A DNA stretch of 64,000 nt, from positions 2,764,001-2,828,000 of the forward strand of contig NC_092251.1 of assembly GCF_036320965.1 (NCBI RefSeq), given 5' to 3'. The notes beneath the pieces are model-generated. The model made no database searches, was not told the origin of the DNA, and was given only the letters and a program-made list of their open reading frames with translations. This DNA is from Panulirus ornatus. Its lineage: Eukaryota > Arthropoda > Malacostraca > Decapoda > Palinuridae. A program made the translations under genes and the position numbers. Of the stretch, positions 57,062 through 64,000 are shown piece by piece. The first letter of the stretch is position 1, and each line of letters opens with the position of its first letter.

Positions 57062-57396
57062 CCGAATAAATCTGCATAAAAGCACAAGTACTGACCAACA
57101 TAAATCACTACTCATATAATCGTTCATTAACTCATAACTTCATGTAGAGACTGTAGGTTAACTTCAAACTACTTCGTAGCTATATTTGGAATGACCCGTC
57201 GGCCTTTCCTCCTCCTCCTACTGCCTGTAGATCAGCATGGATGTACTCAGCTGAGATGAATTGTCTATCATCAGCTGATCCCCTCGTTAGGCAGTAGATG
57301 CTCTCTACTTTCCTCAGGCATGACGGATGAGCTCTGAAGTTCATTATTCATACAGGAATAAGAGAAGAATTACCTGCTCATGTGATGAAATAACTG

Positions 57397-57399
<3 letters not shown>

Positions 57400-57437
<38 letters not shown>
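57400..57437. repeat. (CA)n microsatellite
   Basis: Pure CA array of about 38 bp. Confidence 0.97.
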
Positions 57438-57439
<2 letters not shown>

Positions 57440-57440
<1 letters not shown>

Positions 57441-58730
57441 ATATGAGACCCATCGGGTGTTAGAACTAACACCCCGCACTCTACACAAAGGCGATTATTT
57501 ACACCACTTTTTCTCTTCAGAACTTAACAGCCTCTTTTTTTTCACAAATGGAAAAATATTTACCGATTTGTCACATAAGACGTTTTCTCCATTGCCCATC
57601 GATGGCTCTTCCTTTCTATCAGTACAAAACGAATGACGGTGTCCCCAACTTCTTCATACGTTGCACAGAGTGAATACAGATATTCTTTTTCCCACATAAG
57701 ATACAGTTAGCTTACTATTCTATCCATGCTCAGAAAAAGAAAAACTATACAGTCTTATTTCATAACCTTTTCCGACTTCTGGTAGAGCATCTAGTTTCAC
57801 ATCCTTTCCCCGAGAGGGCCACCTATGTAAATACGAAAGTAAAATGAATAAATTCTTTTAGGGAAACTTTCTCAGTGGAATGCTGCTGGTGGCCGAAAAA
57901 ATACCCACTGTTATTCTTTTATTTCTCGTACGGCAGACAGGCAACCTCCCATAGACCTCTACCAAAGGTCCTTATGGTCAAGGAAATCTTGCTCGGAGTT
58001 TCTAAATATCTTATTCAACACACATGTAAAATACAAGCTCAATCTTGCGACAAGTTTCTATTATGTATCAGTGATAATGATACTGTAATGTGTGTACTGA
58101 GGCGAGGCAATGGTCTGTAGAACAGATCATCCTGGATCTATTAGCAAATCCTGAGAAAACTTTCACAATCACAACTGTCAATAAGCACAAGGGTTAGACA
58201 TAACTATTCCCTGTCATATGACATGACACGAGGCCAACATACACCTACGTCGACTATATTGATAAGTGAGACGTTCGTCTTGCCACTGTGGGTGAAGGGA
58301 TATTGTATCATCGTCTTTAGTAAGGATTTTATGGAGAGAGTAATAGGAAAAGTTAGTTACCTGGAGGGCCGGGCCGAAACAACGAGTATATCTTTTAAGT
58401 TAAATGACTCACTTTCGAGGGAAAATATCTCAGGATATTTTCAATGCCTAGTTAGATCACGTTTGTGGTGAAGATAATAACTAGGGTTCTTTTCTTTTCT
58501 TCATTTCTTTCAGATGTTGTGTTGGAAGGCAATTACGAGAGTTCCAAGAATATAAAACATTTTTTAACAAGGTTGATATGGGCAAGGGTGGTGCTTCACC
58601 AACCCTGTGTAGTTTGTATACCTCATCTGCCCCTTTTCATGATGAATTAACCTGTAGTGTTTCCCGGAGGGATCCGACCCCACCTCTCACTCGTTCCACA
58701 CCTCCAGCCTCTCCTTCATAGCTCGTCCGA
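57440..58730. other. Unannotated block
   Basis: Complex sequence; open frames at 57875-58120, 58223-58471 and 58465-58650 show no recognised domain. Confidence 0.5.
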
Positions 58731-58731
58731 A

Positions 58732-58733
<2 letters not shown>

Positions 58734-58815
<82 letters not shown>
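58734..58815. repeat. (CT)n microsatellite
   Basis: Pure CT array of about 82 bp, one of the longest CT arrays here. Confidence 0.98.
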
Positions 58816-58818
<3 letters not shown>

Positions 58819-58819
58819 T

Positions 58820-61800
58820 TTACACCAGGAAACGATCTCTTGTTAGTCAAATTAATGTTTCACGACCTTTGAAAGACGGGAGAGGAGAAGATCGTCTGGT
58901 GTTAGCCAATTTAATGTTTCCCACTCCCCTAAGGAGGAGAAACTGGGGAGGAATACCCGCCCTCTGGGAGAAGTATTATTTTCTCTCATGCTGTCAGAGT
59001 GAGGGAAGGGAGACAGTAAATGGGACGGGCCATATTGATACCTCTTCCTATATGCTGTACTCTCCAGGCCACCATGGACTCTGGCACCATCTACACCCTA
59101 CTGGGACTGTATTATTGTTCATACCCACGCAACTCTTCAGGGGCCTCCACGCTTCCACTCCCCACCCCCCATCCACATTACTCGCTGATCTCGTGGGACT
59201 CCTCTTAAACTGGTCTTCCACTATCACTATACTCCCGGGTCCCATCTGCTCAGCGCTCTTGGTACCCACCATACACACGCCTTCAACCATCGGACTTCAG
59301 AAAACCCCCCTCCCCCCCCCACACACACACATACACATTGTAACCGGAGCTGCCCACCTCCGCCCATCTCACCTCCCACACACTGTACTCTCTTACCCTC
59401 AGCCTCGGAGATGCTTTGTCTCACACAAAGGATATTGTTTCTTGCTGGCTACGCTTCATATTCACACTTCTGTCCTCACTCCCCTTCCCACTACCTCCTT
59501 CCTCCTCTTCCTCCTCCTCTGACATTTCGAAACCTTCCTCTTGCTTTCCTTCTCTTGCTTGCTCCTCTCTCTTTCCCTCTTTCTCCTTCCTGTCTCCTCT
59601 GACCCCACTCTAACCCAAGTCTCAACTCCCCTCGACGTCCCCTTCTCATTTCAAATTTTTACCCCCCTTGTCTTTTTGATACCATGCACCTTTATCTCAT
59701 TATTTCAGTTCCTTTTTATCTCTACGTTCTATATTTTCTCTTGACCATTGCCCTCTTTACTTTTATCTCGATTTTTCCCATCTTTATCCATCTTCCCACT
59801 TCCAGCTTTCCCTCAGTCGCTCACCAGGCAGAAGAAGCCCTTACACCAATTGAGAATTACTCTCTCGTCCTTATGACCCCCTCCTGCCACTTCTTTAGAG
59901 AGCCACAGTCGGACCAGCATTGCTCCCCTTCCCACACGAAGTTTTTACTTGTTCACCACCGCCTTGTGACTCTGGCACCCCTACACGTTCCCTCCTCCAG
60001 CGATTACGAGAACAATCATATTTCACACTCCTTTCACCAGGTTACAGCCACACAAGAGCGCCCCTTCCGCCTCCCCCTGAATAGATTAAACAAAAAGCAT
60101 TAAGAGCTCTAATGTCGACGTTCTTTTTTTTTCGTCTCTCTCTACTTTCATGGTACTCGATCCTTTGATGGATACCCCTTTCACATCCTCATTAATACTA
60201 TCTGACCTAAAGATTAACCTTACCCAAGTCTTAAGATTCTACGAACCCATCTGCATGCCGTATTTACATCACCTATCACTTAAAAAGTTTATATTTTGTA
60301 CAAATATTTTACCAGCTGCAGCCAAACTTGTGTATACTCTTCCTACTTTCTACGTATCATCACAAGCAAAACTTCAGTCAGCCCCTGACACATCGCATCT
60401 CTCATCTTCTGTCACTGATCAGTCTTCAGTAAACAAAGTTTGTAGAACAATGAAGATAACGACCGGAAAAGAACAAGTGGATGAGTATAGTTAGAGAGGT
60501 TATGGTACTTGAGGGAAAACTGTGTGGGTTCAGGGATGGATGATCTAATGACCAGCGAGCCTTCTGGAGGACACACGCACCACACATTCACCTCAGCTAC
60601 GAGTATCAGACGTGAAACACCGACAGCACTGCCACACCTCGAGTACACGGGTCCTCTTGTATCACCAAAAATCATCCCCAGACTCACCTCATATCAGCAT
60701 CCACGCAGTCTCCTCCCATCGCTCCTCATACAACGTCCCTTCCATGTACTCCAAGCAACCCTCTCCAACAGCCAGCATCTCCATTACTAGAATCCCCATC
60801 ACTTGCATCCCGAACATCCCCTTCTCCCACACCAGCATCCCAATCCCCTGCATCCCTAACAACATTTTCTCCAACACAATTCCTCCCCCCATCCCAAACA
60901 TCTCCCATCCCAGCGTTCTTGCTCCCTCCCTATCGTAATCCCGGCCTCCATCATCCCCCATCCCTAGCATCTCTCACTCCCGCCATCTCCCGCCGTAAGA
61001 GAAAATGCTGCTCTCCTTGTAGGAGCCTTGCGAAGATTTGGCCAACGTCCAAGCAATTTGTTTTACGTTTTTATCTATGAAAGCAACAACTTGTCGTAAT
61101 GGAGGCTGGGAAAAGTCCCCCATGTTCACTCACCCACGAGTAATCAAATCCTCGATAAAGACTCATCATGAGTAAGGCAACGATAAATTACCACAAAAAT
61201 ACATGATATTTTTTTTCTCGTGTTTTTCATTCTGTTTCCGAGAACATGGATGTTGTTTAAACCAGTGTGAATGTGTTTCTTTTTTTTTTTCCTTTTATTT
61301 ATTTATTTCTCCCAGATTTCTTGGTGTAGGAGGAAGAAGACTGGGGAATAATTAAAGTGGTGAAATTTTTACTTGAAAAAGAATAAAGATTTCCCTGAGG
61401 CATTTTTCAGAATAAATCTGGGCGGAATTTAAGTCCTCCCGCGCCACATCTTGCGGCGCTGGGTTATTGCGGCTTTTGCCTGCGTGCGATTTATCTCACT
61501 ACACACACTAGTAGCTTTATTGCATTCTCCCTCCCTTACCCCTTTTGCTATGCGTGCCTCCCCCCCTCCACCTACACACACACATACCCTCTCTTCCCTC
61601 CAACCTAACGACATTAACTGCTCTCTTCCCTCCCTATCATTCCTTCGCTCTTACCCAGATCACAGTATCCTCACTCTAGATTTTCTTCATCACCTCCTCT
61701 TCAACTGTCTTCTTACGATTTTTCTACTTTTCCATCTGTTTTATATCGATCTACTCAATCCATTTAATGATAGTCTTCTGTTTGCTCTTATATTTCTTTA

Positions 61801-62940
61801 TCACTGTGATTCGTATTGTTCACTGCTTCAAGATAACCGTGTTCATCACTGTTCACACTGATCTTCAGTGATATAATGATATTTAGAGCCGGTGTGTATC
61901 TTACAGTAGTGAGATAAGACTGCCACTGCTACCACTCAATATAGAACTAGGTCTGGTTCTACTGTCATTCCAAGCACAACACCACACACAATAGCCATCA
62001 GCAGTCCTCCTGTTCCAATACCTCTCACATGTGTTCCATCTCCTGTATGTTACGGTATATATGTTAGTATCACAGCTTCCTCTCCAGCCCCTCTCCCTCC
62101 TCTCACTTTTTTTCTCCTCTCTCTCTCTGTCTCTCACTACGTTCTCGTCCCCTCTCTCCCTCCCTCCCTCTATTCATCCACGCTTCTGATGTCAAATCTT
62201 CTGTCATTCCTCCCGCCATGTTAACTACAACAGCCCTCTTTTCTAAACTTCCTTCAAGCTTTTCCCCCATCTTCTTCATTCATGATTTTCTTTTATTTCT
62301 CTGTTCCTGACCGTTATATTCTTACTCTCACAGATGCCCTTCGATAAACTCATCCCTAAGTACCTATTAATGTCCCAGTTCTTACATTTTCTCCCATCCA
62401 CTCGCCTCTTCTATTCATTTCATTCATATCCTTCCATCCTTTCCGATGCTATCTACTTTCCATCCACCTCCTTATTGTTATATTCTTTCCTGTGTCTCTC
62501 TGCTATTGTCTACATACCTCCCCGGTCCTCTTCTTCACCAAATTCCCCTTCCCTATTCCTTCTTCTCTTCCTCCTCTTCCTTATCTTCGACTTCTTTTCT
62601 TCCTCCTCCTCCTCCTCCTCCTCTTCGTCTTATTTTCCTCCTTTTTCTTCCTCCTCTTTCTCCTCCTCCCTCCTCCTACTTCTCCTCTTTCTCCTTTCCC
62701 CTCGTCCTTACTTCGTCAACTTCACGCAAGACCACATCCATTCTTGCTCCTCTCCCCTCGCGAGAGATTTTTTTTTCCTCCCTCCGTTCTTTCGTTCATC
62801 ACCAACACTCTACCAGCTCTTCCGTAACTTTTCACCAAATGTCAATACTGTGTTCTTGCTCTGCGTTTCTTACCTGACTATTCTCTTTTCTTTTCTTTTT
62901 ATTCCACAACATTTTTCTTTCGATTTCCTTTTCTAAATTA
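58820..62940. other. Pyrimidine-rich stretch on the plus strand
   Basis: About 4 kb in which the plus strand is strongly C/T-rich, with CCTCCT, TTCTTC and CCCTCC words and a (TCC)n run near 62606-62632. Purine-containing stop codons are therefore scarce and several long plus-strand frames result (up to 217 codons at 58869-59522 and 200 codons at 62334-62936), made of S/L/F/P/H-rich sequence. I do not call these genes. Confidence 0.7.
60725..60910. repeat. ~45-55-bp degenerate tandem repeat, ~3 copies
   Basis: Similar blocks: CATGTACTCCAAGCAACCC-TCTCCAACAGCCAGC, ACTTGCATCCCGAACATCCC-CTTCTCCCACACCAGC and CCCTGCATCCCTAACAACAT-TTTCTCCAACACA. Found in a C/A-rich part of the pyrimidine stretch. 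Confidence 0.5.
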
Positions 62941-62944
62941 TCTT

Positions 62945-63255
62945 TCTCCCTTGATACTCGCTCACAGACAATGTAGTTAATGTCTGAAAAGGAAAGTGAG
63001 TGAGAGATTTTATTACATGCTTCTTGTATAACACGCACACACACACACACACACACATATATATACGAACAAAGTGCATATGAACGCGCACCTTCATAGA
63101 ACATACAAACCTCCAACAGCCACCCCTCACTCCAACACCCCCATCCTCACCCCACTATCTCCCCTCACCACAACATCTTCCCTTCACCCCACCACCTCAC
63201 GTCTGGTGTTTGCTTACTGCTCGTTAGGACGAATGACGATCTAAGGGGATATTGG
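62945..63255. repeat. Short (CA)n and C-rich sequence
   Basis: A CA run at about 63033-63057 with a TA tail, then a CACCCC/CTCACC-rich stretch to about 63200. No gene. Confidence 0.7.

Positions 63256-63259
<4 letters not shown>

Positions 63260-63316
<57 letters not shown>
63260..63316. repeat. (CT)n microsatellite
   Basis: Pure CT array of about 57 bp. Confidence 0.98.
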
Positions 63317-63317
<1 letters not shown>

Positions 63318-63319
<2 letters not shown>

Positions 63320-63765
63320 GACTCGTCGACTTGACTTATAAAGATCAATCAAAGTGGGTAATGCAACTTCGAGGGAGGAAAAACTGTCCACCTTTAATGA
63401 CACGAGGACGAAAGACATGCAAAGGGAAACCCCGGATGATGGGGAGGTTAAGGGAATACGAAGGGAAGAGGAGGAAGGTATGATGTGTGGGGGGCTTGGG
63501 AAAATGGGGAGAGGATGATACTTGGTCTTCATGAAGATGAGAAGGGCAGGGGTCAAAGAAGTGTAGACTGACGACGATGTAATGAAAATATCTAAGTTGA
63601 CGAGGAAGACGATGATGATGAGGATACAAGAAGAAACGGAGGATAAAGGAAGGAAATTGCCGAGGACACACAGGAAGGAAGGTAGATGATGAAAAGAGAA
63701 AGAGAAGAGCTCACTTGTCAGTGTATGAAAGAGACGAGATTTAGTAAGAATAGCTATTATGTCTG

Positions 63766-63768
<3 letters not shown>
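63318..63768. other. Purine-rich stretch
   Basis: GA-rich sequence (GAAGGGAAGAGG, GATGATGATGAGG words), opposite in strand bias to the preceding 4 kb. No gene. Confidence 0.5.

Positions 63769-63815
<47 letters not shown>
63769..63815. repeat. (TA)n microsatellite
   Basis: TA array of about 47 bp running straight into the T-rich start of the terminal element. Confidence 0.98.
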
Positions 63816-63824
<9 letters not shown>

Positions 63825-63945
63825 TCTTTTTTTTTTTTTCATACTATTCGCTATTTCCCGCAATAGCGAGGTAGCGTTAAGAACAGAGGACTGGGCCTTT
63901 GAGGGAATATCCTCACCTGGCCCTCTTCTCTGTTCCTTCTTTTTG

Positions 63946-63962
<17 letters not shown>
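63816..63962 (+). mobile_element. Nested-hairpin short element bounded by T-run and A-run
   Basis: A T-rich start (63816-63839), then CGCTATT-TCCCGC-AATAGCG (63849-63868, perfect 7-bp stem), AGGTAGCGTTAA, a longer stem-loop and an A-run (63946-63962). The long stem pairs GAACAGAG (63881) with CTCTGTTC (63928), GGGCC (63893) with GGCCC (63919), and TGAGG (63900) with CCTCA (63911) around a short loop. Outer T and A runs and flanking TA arrays extend the symmetry. I recall this sequence type as a very abundant repeat in decapod crustaceans, unverified. It may be truncated at its 3' side by the A-run/TA junction. No ORF. Confidence 0.7.

Positions 63963-64000
<38 letters not shown>
63963..64000. 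repeat. (TA)n microsatellite, runs off the window
   Basis: TA array continuing to the last base. Confidence 0.98.

Noticed and set aside
58869..59522. 217-codon plus-strand open frame, the longest in the window
   Set aside because: It lies in strongly C/T-rich DNA where stops are rare, is rich in H, P, L, S and T with no recognisable domain, and overlapping frames are also open.
62334..62936. 200-codon and two overlapping 111-143-codon plus-strand frames
   Set aside because: Poly-Ser/Leu/Phe sequence from CTC/TTC repeats; three frames are open over the same DNA, which indicates composition rather than coding.

Overview
This is eukaryotic, non-coding, repeat-dominated DNA. The most likely source is a decapod crustacean. 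Three things point there: the extreme density of long dinucleotide arrays (about 23 (TA)n, 22 (CT/GA)n and more than 20 (CA/TG)n arrays in 64 kb, most 40-90 bp long), remnants of non-LTR retrotransposons and tRNA-derived SINEs, and a hairpin element at the right edge that I associate from memory with decapod genomic sequence (unverified). Nothing resembles bacterial gene organisation: there are no operons, no ribosome binding sites and no long ORFs of normal composition. The longest open frames come either from simple repeats (YIYIY, SLSLS, CVCV, EREREO-type stretches) or from C/T-rich DNA in which stop codons are rare.

Layout. 0-8.6 kb: decayed tetranucleotide and CA DNA, a 31-bp minisatellite (1.9 kb), a near-perfect 21-bp minisatellite (3.4 kb) lying against the 3' end of a decayed LINE reverse-transcriptase ORF on the minus strand (3.6-4.2 kb), and a 26-bp array (6.9 kb). 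8.6-24 kb: dense TA, CT and TG arrays, an array of 20-bp units (11.3 kb), an RT-like scrap (18.7 kb) and the best-preserved hairpin of a dispersed repeat family (21.1 kb). 24-28.3 kb: a quiet stretch with almost no simple repeats. 28-38 kb: further microsatellites, hairpin-family copy B (33.2 kb), 12-bp and 14-bp minisatellites, and an inverted GTCT/AGAC pair around a GA array. 39-45 kb: the most structured part. It has two diverged copies of a ~165-bp block 2.7 kb apart, each followed by a degenerate ~22-bp tandem repeat; an 18-copy 21-bp array with a stray unit 4.3 kb away; a possible CENP-B/psq-type HTH exon fragment; and a tRNA-derived SINE. 45-58 kb: microsatellites, hairpin-family copies C and D, a 73-bp tandem duplication and another SINE-like head. 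58.6-63 kb: a long pyrimidine-rich stretch on the plus strand. 63.8-64 kb: a nested-hairpin element between two (TA)n arrays; the window ends inside the second.

No complete protein-coding gene can be supported. A few possible exons and protein-like open frames are listed at low confidence. Intronic DNA of a large gene cannot be excluded from this sequence alone. The main biological content is the layering of repeats: old degenerate minisatellites of 12-31 bp, old mobile-element pieces, and much younger homogeneous dinucleotide arrays inserted among and within them.
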